From the NCBI GenBank assembly GCA_009741485.1, contig CM019217.1, forward strand, positions 38,453,961 to 38,517,960: a DNA stretch of 64,000 nt, given 5' to 3'. Source of the DNA: Malurus cyaneus samueli. Lineage: Eukaryota > Chordata > Aves > Passeriformes > Maluridae. Shown here in pieces: positions 10,978 through 22,200 of this stretch; position 1 is the stretch's first letter; each line of letters starts with the position of its first letter. The position numbers were made by a program, and so were the translations under genes. The notes beneath the pieces were generated by a model. That model had not been told where the DNA came from, searched no databases, and worked only from the letters and a program-made list of their open reading frames with translations.

Positions 10978-13406
10978 ACATCCAGCATCTGTAACTCACA
11001 TCTATATCATTCGGTCGTTTTGAGATCTCATTCTCCAGCTTCTCATTTATCATTCTCATTTGTTTCAGAGTGCTAAAGAAGGTTAACTGCAAGACAATTG
11101 AAACACTTATTTCAACCTTATCCATGCCATAAAATAAATATGTTTCAGTGCTTATCTAGAATCAGATCAAGACAGACAAGGAGCTACTGGAGATGGTAGA
11201 GTGGAGGGCCACAAGGATGATCAGGGTCTGGAGCATCTCTTTTACACGGAAAAACTGCAGGAGCTGGGCCTGTTTAGTCTGGAGAAGACTGAAAGAGGAT
11301 CTCATGAACACATACAAATATCTCACAGGTGGGCCAAAAGGAGGGTACCAGGCTCTTTCCAGTGGTTCCCAGGAACAGGACAAAGAGCAGTGGCCATACA
11401 CTAACCACAAGAAATTTCACCTCAACATGAGGTAGAACTTTTTTACATTGAGGGTGGAAGAGCACTGGAACAGGCTGTCCACGGAGGCTGTGGCGTCTCC
11501 TCTCTGGAAATATTCAAACCCCACCTGGACACATTCCTGCGTGACCTGCTCTAGGTGACCCTGCCTTGGCAAGGGGGTTGGACTCGGTGATCTCCAGAGG
11601 TTCCTTCCAACCCCATCAATTCTGTGATATTCTGTACAAAATAGTAAAAAAGCTTGTGATTCAAAACATCCCTTAGTAACATTTATTGATTTCCTGGATC
11701 AGTACACAAACTTTATTCTGGTGTTTCCCAAAGTAATGTTCTTAGGCTCACCTACAATGCATAATGGTAGAATGACTATAGTTAAAACCACTGTTTTCCT
11801 TAGGTTTTTTTTTAACCTTTCCTCTCATATACACCTATCACAATATAAGTTTTAATGCTGTTATTCCAGTTTAGCAAAAACCTGTGTGATATTAACTTTT
11901 TCTTTTTCACATTGCTAAAATAGAAAGCTGCTCATAATCAAGATATTTCTGTCGGGGTTTAAACTAGTATTATCAGTGAGTTTTCCTCCTTTATCTCTCT
12001 ACAGTATCACTACATTATGTAGTATGTCTAGTGCACAGGCTCTTTTCCTCTGGTTTCCCAAGTGACACACAATTGGTGATGGGAGAGGCAGGAGGAAAAT
12101 CAGTGCAAAAGCAACTTTTGTCTTAAAGAATAGTCAGTGCTGTATTTAAATTTTTATACTTGTACTTTTTATCCCTGTCCTGCATTTCAATTACTTCACA
12201 ACAGACCTGCCACCCTGCACCCAATTTGCACAGGATATGAAAAGCTTATTCTATCCAAATAGTCACTACTTGGTTAAAAATCACAACTTCTACAGCCAGC
12301 CAAGAAACCATTCTGGCAGGCAGTTGCTTTCTTATGCAAACTGGAAGGTATCTTGTTTTAACATTTATTATTACTCGCCCAAACTATATCTCCCTAAATA
12401 TGTAATTATCTATGACCCAAATTACCTATGGCTGTTCAGAAAGCCTATAAACAAAACATCTGTGGGTGGTTTTTTTTGACTTGTTAGATCTTCCTGAATT
12501 TGGAAAAACATCAACAAAAAAACAAGCACCTATCTCCCCTCCGCTCCCTCATCAAACCAAAAAAAATCCGACAACACCCAAAACTCAGCTGTCCAGGTCT
12601 TTCGGTAAACTATGTTCAGATTTATTGCTACCGTAATTCTGCCAGGTCCCGTGTGCGTTGGATGCAGCCTGACGACACGAGGGGAAGGCACACCCCGGCA
12701 GGCCACAAGCAACTCCTGACTGCCCGAAAGTAACAAGATCTCTGCCTCTCTCCCGTCTATCACGCTGCGGTTTCTCCTGCGTTTCTGAGTAAAAGCAACC
12801 CGAGCCCGGTGGGATCTCCAGTGGACAGCCCGACCTCCCAGCCAGGCCTCTGGCGCCTTACTTTTTCCTCCTGGTACACCGTGTCTATGAGGTTGACAGA
12901 GTGGAAGATGCCCTGATGCTCCTCGGAGACGCATTGCCCGCACCCCGCCTGCCGGCACATGCGGCAGTAGAGCTGCACCGGCCGGCTCGGGTGTTTCTGG
13001 CAGCTTCCCCCGAACGCCGGCGGGGAGAGCAGGTCGGACCCCGGCTTCAGCCCCGAGCCACCTCCCCGGTCGCGGCGGCGCCCGCCGCGCCGGACCGGTA
13101 GAGCTTGACCACCTCCGCCAGGGTGGTGTTGACGGGCAGGGCGGCGACTCCGCCGCGGGGCAGCAGGCACAGCTTCCTGCACAGCGGACACGGCACCCGG
13201 GCGCAGGGCGGGCCCGGGGCCGCCCCGCGCCCCGCGGCGAGACGGGCCTGCCCCGGGCTCCGCTGCAGCTGCCGCAGGCGGGCGGCCTCGGCCGAGGCCA
13301 GGCACTCCAGCACGCAGCCCCGGCAGAAGTTGTGCGAGCACAGCGGCAGCGTCACCGGCTCCTCCAACAGCGACAGGCACACGGCACACGTCAGGCTCGC
13401 CTCCAT
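4634..13406 (-). CDS. TRIM-type protein: RING, B-box, coiled coil and long Ser-rich/FG-containing tail
   Basis: Eight minus-strand coding exons: 13406-12862, 11086-11000, 10792-10559, 9283-9261, 8394-8249, 7707-7613, 7525-7430 and 6394-4634. All junctions are GT-AG with matching phases. The total is 2987 bases, one short of 996 codons, because the RING and B-box are in different frames inside exon 1. If one base is restored the product is 995 residues: RING 7-76 (C7, C10, C23, H25, C28, C31, C73, C76), B-box 136-169 (C136, H139, C148, C151, C156, C159, H164, H169), charged coiled coil about 183-289, linker to 409, and tail 410-995. RING plus B-box plus coiled coil defines TRIM proteins, usually ubiquitin E3 ligases. 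No PRY/SPRY, FN3, NHL or filamin repeat is visible. The start is the first in-frame ATG. I cannot name an ortholog. As written, translation from this ATG stops after 119 residues at 13047. Confidence 0.8.
6395..7429 (-). other. TRIM intron 7
   Basis: AT-rich intron with poly(A) runs at about 6979-6990 and 7248-7263 on the plus strand. No further exon with matching phase was seen. Confidence 0.6.
7430..7525 (-). CDS. TRIM exon 7: linker
   Basis: Acceptor atttttcag, donor GTATGA, 32 codons. Codes PVAGQDEADGSRIPTRYMSI and ends QNMSHE. Phase 0 at both ends. Confidence 0.75.
7613..7707 (-). CDS. TRIM exon 6: linker
   Basis: Acceptor tctttctag, donor GTAAGT, 95 bases. Codes VDLPYEGNESSTPFKDILKQ through NIPNTFL. 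No known domain is recognised. Phases fit exons 5 and 7. Confidence 0.75.
8249..8394 (-). CDS. TRIM exon 5: post-coiled-coil linker
   Basis: Acceptor cattctag is read on the minus strand as ttctag before AATGAAAACTC; donor GTAGGG. Codes MKTQLDVMNIASSWEKPPVY through ELTTANAGIVK. Enters at phase 2 and leaves at phase 1, matching both neighbours. Confidence 0.8.
9261..9283 (-). CDS. TRIM exon 4: 23-base microexon
   Basis: Acceptor atttatag, then GTTGCCTGTGGCTTGAATAC plus AAG, donor GTATAT. It codes VACGLNT and two bases of an Arg codon completed by exon 5 (AG|A). The 23-base exon immediately after the coiled-coil exon is a recurrent TRIM feature, and only this length joins exons 3 and 5 in frame. 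Confidence 0.8.
9868..10140. repeat. Polypurine tract (polypyrimidine in the TRIM transcript)
   Basis: About 270 bases of almost pure A and G on the plus strand inside TRIM intron 3. One frame (9909-10055, then on to about 10220 past a single TAA) spells a Glu/Lys-rich peptide, but purine-only DNA rarely makes stop codons, so the openness is expected. It is best treated as low-complexity DNA. Confidence 0.7.
10559..10792 (-). CDS. TRIM exon 3: main coiled coil
   Basis: Acceptor gcttctag, donor GTGATT, 78 codons, phase 0. Strongly charged helix with KTLEMKKQQLLEDVES and KKEEEFQIWKKM, ending HECDPQCFLE. A 234-base exon after a B-box exon is typical of TRIM coiled coils, where this exon size recurs. 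Confidence 0.88.
10945..10973. repeat. (AC)n microsatellite in TRIM intron 2
   Basis: About 14 AC units on plus, hence UG repeats in the TRIM pre-mRNA. They begin 26 bases after the exon 2 donor at 10999. Confidence 0.95.
11000..11086 (-). CDS. TRIM exon 2: start of coiled coil
   Basis: Acceptor tcttgcag, donor GTGAGT, 29 codons, phase 0 on both sides. It begins LTFFSTLKQMRMINEKLENE, with heptad-like hydrophobic spacing that starts the coiled coil right after the B-box. Confidence 0.85.
11165..11640 (+). mobile_element. CR1 LINE 3' end in TRIM intron 1
   Basis: A 5'-truncated CR1 in plus orientation: 'aggagctgggcctgtttag', 'ctcaacatgaggtagaact', 'gcactggaacaggctgtcc', 'ctgcctggcaaggggttgg'-like words, and the terminal 'attctgtgatattctgt' repeats. 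It is opposite to the host gene. The open frames over it are LINE remnants. Confidence 0.92.
12862..13406 (-). CDS. TRIM exon 1: RING and B-box, with a frame break
   Basis: Starts MEASLTCAVC and ends TVYQEEK before the donor GTAAGG. The RING is in the frame of the ATG; that frame meets TGA at 13049-13047. The B-box is in another frame, open from before 13050 through the donor. The exon is 545 bases, where a multiple of three is required by the next exon. The junction zone, about 13000-13095, is extremely GC-rich. ATG context has G at +4 but C at -3. Confidence 0.75.
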
Positions 13407-13602
13407 CGGCGGCGGCGGCGAGGAGACGAGCGGCCGCCGCTCCTCCTGCTGCTGCTCTGGGCCCAGCTCGTCCCGCTGCCTCTCCTCTTGCAGTTCTAGG
13501 GCACCGTGGGGCCTGCGGCCGGGCTGCCACCAACAACACGAACGCCACGCTCCCAGCGCCACTTCCAGCCGTCAACTTCCCAAGAAGTGGCGCCCGGCTG
13601 CT

Positions 13603-13613
13603 GGGGGCGGGGC
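13603..13613. promoter_or_regulatory. GC box (Sp1-type)
   Basis: GGGGGCGGGGC, about 200 bases upstream of the TRIM start codon, within the CpG island. Confidence 0.5.
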
Positions 13614-13651
13614 GACAAGAGGCGCATCGGCGATAGGCGGAGGCGACAGAT

Positions 13652-13659
13652 TGACGTCA
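13652..13659. promoter_or_regulatory. Full palindromic CRE (TGACGTCA)
   Basis: Perfect eight-base CREB/ATF site, about 246 bases upstream of the TRIM ATG, between the GC box and the YY1-like site. Such CREs in CpG-island promoters are commonly bound by CREB/ATF proteins; use here is inferred. Confidence 0.55.
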
Positions 13660-13770
13660 TCCTTGTCCAGTAAAAACAGGAGAGGCCATGGGGGTGGGGC
13701 ACAGCACCTCGGGACCCGCCTCCTGCCTGGCGTGGGAGTGGCCCCGCGGCCCGTGGGGTCCTAGCGCCGC

Positions 13771-13784
13771 CGCTGCCATTTTGT
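13771..13784 (-). promoter_or_regulatory. YY1-like element near TRIM transcription start
   Basis: The minus strand reads AAAATGGCAGCGGC, one base off the AANATGGCGGC consensus. It has the orientation usual for sites just downstream of the start of CpG-island genes. Confidence 0.4.
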
Positions 13785-13990
13785 GACGGGCTCTGCGCGG
13801 AGCTCCCGCCTCGGCTATTGTGGCCGGAGCTTAGGACCATGTTGTGAGGGAGCCAGTTGGGTCCGCAGCGCATTTACAGTTGAGAGACGTGTCGTTGTTC
13901 CTTTCTGCAAATCTGTAGCGTTCAAACGAAGTGACTCCACTGTGCCGAGGTACGGCTGTTGGGAGCTACGTTCAGCTACAGTTACAAAAT

Positions 13991-15340
13991 AACTTCGGTG
14001 TAGAATTATGTTAATGTTGAGCAGCTGGGACAGTGTTCAACTCATTCTCCCCTCCGCTCCCCCTCACATTTATTTTTGTTCCCGAAGCCGTTTCTCCCAA
14101 TGTTCTAGCTTAGCAGTTTTACTATCCGCCCGAAGTGTTAGGAAATGAGTCAAACTCAAGAGAGGTTCGGAAGAAATTTTAAATTTATTATAAATATATT
14201 TGTAGCACGAAGTCAGTATTTGCAAAGACACCGGAAACGCTGTAATTAGTGTTATTTCCAGAGGCTGAGGGTAGAGACAGGTGCGAACGTCACAAAAGCA
14301 ACCATTAATTTGTACCTTTCTGTAGTAGTGCCTTATTCAGTCACACGGAGCTGCACCTGCAGAAAGTGCCTCTCTAAAAACTATCTCCAAGGTCTGTGAC
14401 CAGCTGGACACCTTGTGGCGGCGGGAGAAAAGCCACGGGCAGATATTTCAGTGAACATTACCACACTCTGCCTCGCTTCTCTCCATTTCCGTGAGAGGCT
14501 GACGGGAGGTACATACGCACAGGCTGGGAATTCTCATGGATAGGCTGCCCTGAATAGACCCGGGTATTTAAAAACAGCGTCTGGATTTCCTGTGGGATGA
14601 GGACTCGAGGTCGGGTTTACCGCCTTTCCTCCTTGCGGTGGAAGCTGCTGTCACCAGATGCTGCCACACTGTCCTTCAGCCTCACTTAGACGTGCAGCGT
14701 TACCCACTGGTAGTCAATTCCTGCATTATACCATCCTGGATATACCTCCATGATGTGAAGGTCAGTATTCAATTAATGATGAAAATGAAATAGGTTAAAA
14801 TGGAATTCAGAGTTTAATCCTCTGGAACGGATCCTACGCTGAAAAGCTAAGTAGTGCTTCATCTTCCAAGTTTTCCAGCTCATGACACTGGAATGCATGG
14901 GATACTTGATTCTAATTTTTACCTTTGTTTCAAACAGAGTAGGGGAAATGCCATTATATGGGCTAAAGGAAAGAATACAAAAGCACTCTGGTGAGTGACT
15001 GATAATACATGGGGGCAGATGCTTAGACTGGTAGTAGCTAAAACAATCGTATTCAAAAGCATAAAATATGAGATGTATGAAGTAGGAAAGAGAAGAAAAC
15101 AATCCCTTAAAGGAAGAAATCCTCTTGCTAAAAGTAAATAAAGCAAAATATTTTTTTCTCTCCAATGAGCAAGTGAATAAATTCTTCCAGAGCCTGTTGA
15201 TAAATGTTTGGGATGTTGTGACACTAAATGATAAACAAATGCTTACATGGAGTAACTTTATCATTTGCTCCATTAATTTACATTATTGTAAAACCAGAAA
15301 CATTAATTAGAACTAGGGATAAAGCCATGTTCCTGACAAC
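13991..15340. other. Spacer between TRIM promoter and ANXA10 3' end
   Basis: AT-rich DNA without a supported gene. The ANXA10 3' UTR probably reaches into its right end. The two genes are transcribed in the same direction, so ANXA10 ends about 1.5 kb upstream of the TRIM start. Confidence 0.5.
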
Positions 15341-15363
15341 ATTTTTTCCCATCTCAAGAGAGA

Positions 15364-15369
15364 TTTAAT
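15364..15369 (-). terminator. ANXA10: Candidate poly(A) signal of ANXA10 (ATTAAA)
   Basis: ATTAAA on the minus strand lies about 134 bases after the ANXA10 stop. No AATAAA occurs between there and 14190 on that strand, so this is the nearest plausible signal. Confidence 0.4.
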
Positions 15370-15502
15370 ATTAGCAAATATACAATACTAATTTTGCTGT
15401 TGTAATATGTGAAATAGGGATCTCTTACAGTTAGTGCATTGCATAAAGCTTCAATTTCTATTTAAAATAGGTTTGCACAGTCTTCAGAGTTCATCTTCTT
15501 AC

Positions 15503-15571
15503 TTAATAATCTTCTGTATCACCAGCACAGATAGCAAGTAAAGCACTCTCATAGTGCCCTGAAGCAAAATG
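15503..15571 (-). CDS. ANXA10: ANXA10 exon 12 (residues 303-324 and stop)
   Basis: Acceptor tccttgcag, 22 codons then TAA at 15505-15503. Ends [13 protein letters not shown], the family C-terminus. Confidence 0.96.
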   Translation of the reverse strand, partial: HFASGHYESALLAICAGDTEDY

Positions 15572-16205
15572 CTGCAAGGAAAAAAAAAATCAGCATTTCT
15601 GGGACTATAGTTTTCTGATTTTTTTTTGGTAAAACATTACACTGTTTTCATAAGGATTCTAGCCTGAGATTTTTAAAATTTCACATGCCTTGGCCTTTAG
15701 TTTCCTGGGCACCTAGAAACAATCTAAGTTTGAAAGGCTGGATCATATCTGCTTATTACTTCTCAAGTTCAATACCAAAAAATCATGAGTGATTTCATAA
15801 AGTTGTTGCACATCTTGCAGTTGGATTATAGTGACACAAAAAGGTAGTGTCTTAGCAAGAATAATTTTTTTTGTACAATTAAACAGTTTTAAAGTTAAGT
15901 TTTAAGATACAGACCAGGAGTACTAGAGGAACAGGGTTTGTGTAGGTACTATCTAAGCACAAAGATAAAACCAGATATTGATTTCAGCTTTGCCCAAAAG
16001 TGGTGTTAACCTAATCTTGCAGAATAACATGAAATAAGATGTTATCAGGTGGTGTAGAAAACATTCATACAAACTCCTGTTCGGCACACACTTTCATACC
16101 CTGTTTATATACACATCTTGCATTGGGTAGGGATAAAATCACAGTGAGTTGAGAATTCACTGTTCACTTAAACTGGGGCACTGAAAATGCGCTATTATTT
16201 TTACA

Positions 16206-16240
<35 letters not shown>

Positions 16241-19200
16241 CCAAATTGTTAAACAGAGGGGCACAGTCTGTGTGATACTGGTGCTGAATATGCAAAAGTT
16301 TTTAAAAACTTACTTTGATGTCATGGAAGAGTGATTTCCCATATCTCTCTTTGTATCGCTGTCGTATGTTCATCAAGTCAATCTCACTCCTGGCAATGAG
16401 AATCCTAATAACTGTTTTATTGTGAAATCCAAAGTCCTAAAATGAAAAAAGATGAGAGGAAACTGAGGAAACTTGACAGCTATACGATATGTGTTTGCCT
16501 GTGTATGCTCATATTAATGTTCAGTAAATAAAGGTAAGATATACCCATACAGGGTATGTAAGTATATAGGGTATCCTAGATTTAAAAGGAATCTAAGCAT
16601 GTAAGGGTTTTATCCTACAGAGTTTTCATGTACTCAAATAATAGAATTCAGGTAACTGAATAACAGTGGGTCCCCATATGCCAGTGATTTACCCATGCAC
16701 TGAAACTTTTAAAAAAGGAAATCTGATGAACTTTTTTTGCCAGTGTTCTTAGGAATTCAGTTTGTGGGTGGCAGTTGTGACTGTAGTTGTAGAGTCCATT
16801 CAAATTTTAATGAGATCAGTAATTTATTTCACAACTGCTGCCTCATGTGAATTCAATAAGATTTTTAACCATAGATTTATTATTTACATGGTGTGTGTTC
16901 AGATGTGTTTTATTTTAACTGTTTCTAATGTTCATTTTGTAATTGCGTGGACAGTGAGGACATCTAGTGGCAATAAAAACAGTCAAAAAAAGTTAGCCCA
17001 CAAAAATTAAAAGAATCCGCACGAGGTTCTACAAAGAAGTGCGACCATTTGTCTTTAAGTAACATTAATTTATGATTTAATTTTTAGCCATACATATTAA
17101 ATCTCTAGAGACAAAAAATTAAATAGTAAGAAAAGTGCACATGAAGTTCTGCTCAGCAGGGGAGATACCTTCCATAGAAAAGAAATGTCTCTACTGAAAA
17201 CATTTGACCAGACAAATATTTTTTAAGGTATCTAAATACTTAACCTTTTACTTCTGAATTCCGACTGTTGCTTAGGCACTACTGCTTTGACATTTATGTA
17301 GGTGCCAACAGTTTTAAAACATGCAATCACACCTTAGATATTGAAGAGACTGATTTATAAGTACTTGTTGAAGAATAATCAAACAAAATATGGAAGCTGC
17401 TTTTTATGATATGTCAAGAAGAATGACTACTTACATGGATTGCATTATAAAGCCGGTAAGCAAAGTAGGAAGGCTTGTCACGAATGCAGAGAACTAGAGG
17501 GAAGAATTGCAACAGGTAACCAGAACGTTATTATAAAATTATTTCTTTTGGTTTTAGGCTCCTTAAAATATAAAGCTGCATAGTGCTGTCCATGCCTCGG
17601 GTTAAAATTAAGCTACCAGTATTCACTAATGCAACTATATTTATAATTTTTAAAGTTTGGTATTTGTTTTGGGTGGGTCCTCATTGCTGTTGCATCAAAG
17701 GACCTATTAAATATCAGTGAATAAACTCACATATCCTATTTGTAGAAATATTTTTATCCTTATTCTATAAATGAAGGACAAATGTACATAAAGCTTGAAA
17801 CTTGTTTATATACCACCAAAGTCCTGCAAACTTTGCTGGTTACTTAATATGTGTAACGTCAGTTGGAAATCCGCGATATCCTTATTCACACAAAATTTGT
17901 TATCAAATAAAAATTAGATACTACTTCTGCTCAATCAAAAGCTAGTGCTGTGTAAATACATTTTTATATTTACACAAACATGGGAAAACGTTTAAAATTT
18001 TCTAATTATGTCTGAAAATTTAATTGCACAACATGGGAGATTAAAGTGGATAAAATATCAGAAAAAATAATATTCTTGATGCACAAGAGATAACATACTA
18101 GATATTTATTAAGAGATTGCTGCTAGTAAAAATAGTATCTTTACATTACCTATTGCAACCAGTAATTCTTGAAAGTATCCATCATAGCATTCATTAATGG
18201 CATCTACTATGTCTTGCCCAGAGATTTTTTGGAACTCTTGGAAAACTTGGTGGGAGGAAAAAAAGATCTTGTTATATTCTATATATTCACTATTCATTAA
18301 TAAAGATCAACTTGCTTTTTTGTTTTTTCCTTGCTTCTCCCCAGAATTATCACTACTGAGTTTATTTCCCTCCCTTATTATTCTCAGTGTTTCATAATAT
18401 TTGTATCCCTCCAGTTCAGGCAATCCAAATGAGTAGCCTGAAATCTGGCTTCTATAACATTCTCCCCATGGCTTCTTCAGTCTAGAGTATAAAATGAAAG
18501 TGCATCACATATCTAGCAACATCGGTCCATGAAACTTGTAAGAATGTCATGTTAGTAAGACAACTTCTTTGCTCATTTTGCGTAAAATCAGTGAATTTCA
18601 CGGATTGTGACAAGAAGCCATGATTTGCATGACACTCAAACTCGCTGCATGATGCAGGTATCCAGACATGAAAATATGCAGCGTGTGCTTTTTCTTTTAG
18701 GGAAGGAGGAAAATTTTTTGGTGCATTCCTTACTGCAAAACTTACAGAGGACTACAGTACAGGCAGAGCCCTCAAATATCAGGAAGAGTGCAGAATATAA
18801 AGCAGATGTGTTAATCCTATCATCACCAGCTGAATGAATTTGTTGATTCATGATAGCAAAGCAGTTGTAAGCTACTGTTGGAAGTTGACATAAGAAATAC
18901 AGGTGGCTGCACAGTGATAAACTTGTCAGCAGACTGTTTTTCTACTGCAGAGCAGAAACTCAAACTTGTCACCAAAGGGACATAATAGGTTTCTTTTCTA
19001 CAATGGAACATTTGGACAAGCTCACATAAATTCCTTGCAATCTGTCGCTATGTTTGATTTTCTATTTTAAATGAAAGTGGGCCACCCTTATGCTTATGTG
19101 GTTTTGTTCATCATGGGGGAGTGGATGTGATCACTGACGTGAAATTTCTGGGGAAAAGCTTCAACACAGCAATGTGTTTTCACATACAAACATTTATTAC

Positions 19201-22200
19201 TTAGAAAAAATGAATAAAATAGTTAAGAAAAATCTCCCTCATCCCATTGTGTCATATGTAAACTCAGTGCAGCTGTCGCATTTGCCTTTCTAGGGTCATG
19301 CATTCTTCCCTAGGTTATGCATCCCTGATGCCTCCCTGTTCTGTCTACAGCTGTCAGTATTCATTGGGCAAAGTTCAGTTTTGCATTACTTCCAAATTCC
19401 CATTAACATCAGTGGAAGTCTGAGAGCTCCAACAGTTCACACTTAGGTTTCACGCTAATGTCCTGCTGCATGCTGGCTGTCTTGGTATGCAAAGCATGGC
19501 TTTAGTAACGAGTCATGTTTTTCCTTTCCACTCTATGTTCAAACAGCTGAACTGCTGGATTACCCATCCACAACTGCTGGTGACTCCTGTTGCAGAGAAT
19601 CATTTGCAGCATGTTTTTGTGTTCGCCTGTCTTTTGCTGACATGCTTCCCATAGAATCTAATGTGTCAGAAAAAGGAAAAAAAAAAAAAAAAGAGCAAAA
19701 TTCTTTTAATCACTTCAGGTTTGTTTTTTTTTTTTTTAAATGTTTGAGAAGTTCACATCTGAGCGTATTTACCATTGCATCCTGAGCAGCTGTGGAAGGG
19801 TCTGCATATCCTTCCATTCTTGTTCCCTGAGGGAAAAAAAGAGATACATTTTCTTCAAAAGTTAGATCCTAAATACTCAATAACATAAAGTATGAATAGA
19901 AAGTTCTCTGTATATGAAGCTATGTTGTATTTATTGAGATAACATATATAGGCTTTTAGGTTGGATCAGTATATTGCATGGTTGAATTTGCAAATGTAGA
20001 AAAGATCTTGAAGCTGTCACGTTATGTCGTAACTTTCTTTAATAAGAGGAATTCAGGACTGACAGACAGTCTTTTGAGAGGAAAAAGCAGGGGATGTTGG
20101 TAAACCTATCCCATTTTTAGTCCTATTTTAGATAAGCTTCTACCTGACCACCACAATTCCACTGTCACTTTCAGAATTATGGATGTTCAATTGCTTATAC
20201 TAATCTGAAGGGGAAAACAGGGATAAGGGTAACATTTATCATTCACTGATTAGTTCTTATATATATATACATATATATATATATTACCAGAAGAATCTTT
20301 TCTCAGTGTTTTCTTCTTCCTGCACAAACCTTAGGAGCAAACTCATCAAATAATGGAGATTTTTCTTCCTCATAACAATTGTCTAAAATTAAGATCCAAG
20401 ACTAGGAAATTGTTTGACAACTTTGTTACACAAACTGCAAAAGAATATTTGCAATTTTCCCATACATTTAATAGCTATTCAGTTACATAAAACAAGTTAA
20501 ATTCCTTACTAAACACACTATTTTCTGAATTATAAAGTCAGAAAAAGAGGCAAGCACACTACTTTTGGAATTGCTTTTTTAACCACACTTATCTGGTAAG
20601 GATACAAATGAATCATGGTAGTAAGCCTCTCAAGCTCATGTAATTACTGCCTTAATTATGTGTGCATAATATTGCTTTGTTCGAAGCAATTTAGTTTAAA
20701 ATTTACAGTCATGTTACCTTAAATATGAAGGGGAGGATTAAAATTAGGTATTGGCTGTCAGCTTGTAGAATGACTCATTTGTAGTTCCTTTTTGTTAAAA
20801 ATGTTAATTTACATTTTAATTAAATGGTGAGAATTTCACACAGTGAAATTTCTAATAGTAAGATAAATTATTTAAGGTAAATTATGATGGAATGACAGCA
20901 TGAAATTACATACACAAGAAAACAAAGGAAATAAAGACAGGCAAGTGAACACTAAAATAATTTAATATTGCTCTACATGAATCAAATGGCCACCTTCTCC
21001 AGTAACATTTGTATAATTATGTTTTACATTGTAGAAATTATCATATTTCAATTAATACGCAAAAAAATGTGAGTTAGAATAAAATCTGTTTGTCTCAGAC
21101 TAGAATATTAAGTAGCCTGAATTTGAAACTCTTTTAACTCTTTTCATTTCTGTAGGAGTGACTATAGCCAATAATTTCTAATCTGTCTGAGACTATACAC
21201 AAAAACTATAAATACAATACTATAATAATTGAACACTTCATATATGTGGAGCATGTTTACTTCTCTCAGTAGTCTCACGTGTGTCATCAATCCCAAGATT
21301 TAATAGAAATCAAAGCAAAAGGTTTCAGCAAAAAAGCATTAAAGGATGCATTGGAAATGTTGCATGGTTATAGAACTGGAAAGGGTATGTTTTAATGAAA
21401 TATTGCTGAGTTTTAATATATGATCATATCCAAGCATGGGTGATTTGACCAGTACTCTTCAGAAGCCTACAGTGTAACTGAAAAAAGTCGAAATTTTCTG
21501 CAACTCTTCCTTGAGTGAAATAGCAGATCTTGTTAACTAAGAAGTTGCTGATTTCAGTCCTCGATCAATATCCAGTGTTTAAGAAAATAAGGGCTAGTAA
21601 TGTATAATCTGAGATTATTTTATATTTGGTTCATTCGATGAGTAAAGTATGCCACATGGTTTTAATAAAGATGAGAAGTGAGATTGCTTACCTCTAGGTC
21701 TTCATTTTTAAGCAAAGAAGTATTTTCATTATCAGGCAAAAAACATCCAACATGAGAAAAAAAAACTGTGTTTATGAGTCCTACTTTTGAAATTCTACCG
21801 TCTGTATCTCAGTGATACCTACTGCTATTTGAAATGGGTGGGTGGGCAGGTGAGCTTATGCTATAAGCTTTTCCCCAGCCATTCATTTATGTAAAAATAC
21901 AGATACCCTTTATGTATGCTGTTAACCCCTGGTGGTCCTTTTGTCATTATTTGTTACTCTAGTTTGCAAAAGATTTTAAAGATAATGAGCACAGTGACTA
22001 CAAAGAGAATGGGAGCTTATGATTGGACAAGGATGACCACTTTGTTGTATAAACTACAGATTGGTAAAACTGCAGAAGTTGGTCTGTAAAAGTGACACTT
22101 TCATTGCCTCTGTGTAAGCATGTTGTGATTTAGCATATGCAATATCACAAAGAGCATAGTGTTTTAAGTAGAGAACTATTTAATTCTTTATTTCTTAGTC

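Larger units (their letters stand above)
12640..13990. promoter_or_regulatory. CpG island and promoter of the TRIM gene
   Basis: The only long CpG-dense block in the window. It covers TRIM exon 1 and extends about 580 bases upstream of the ATG. The transcription start is probably near 13790, judged from the YY1-like element. No classical interferon-response element (GAAANNGAAA) was seen in the block. The long open frames on both strands here arise from GC richness. Confidence 0.8.

Noticed and set aside
11162..11465. Several overlapping 60-80 codon frames on both strands
   Set aside because: All fall in the CR1 3' end.
13407..13562. N-terminal extension of the TRIM protein from 13562
   Set aside because: The in-frame codon at 13562 is GTG, not ATG. 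MEASLTC at 13406 is the first in-frame ATG and sits right before the RING, as usual in TRIMs.
12760..13764. Long open frames on both strands across the CpG island, other than the RING and B-box frames
   Set aside because: They are Ala/Gly/Arg-rich shadows of GC-rich DNA with no domain or splice logic. Only the two frames holding the RING and the B-box are meaningful.
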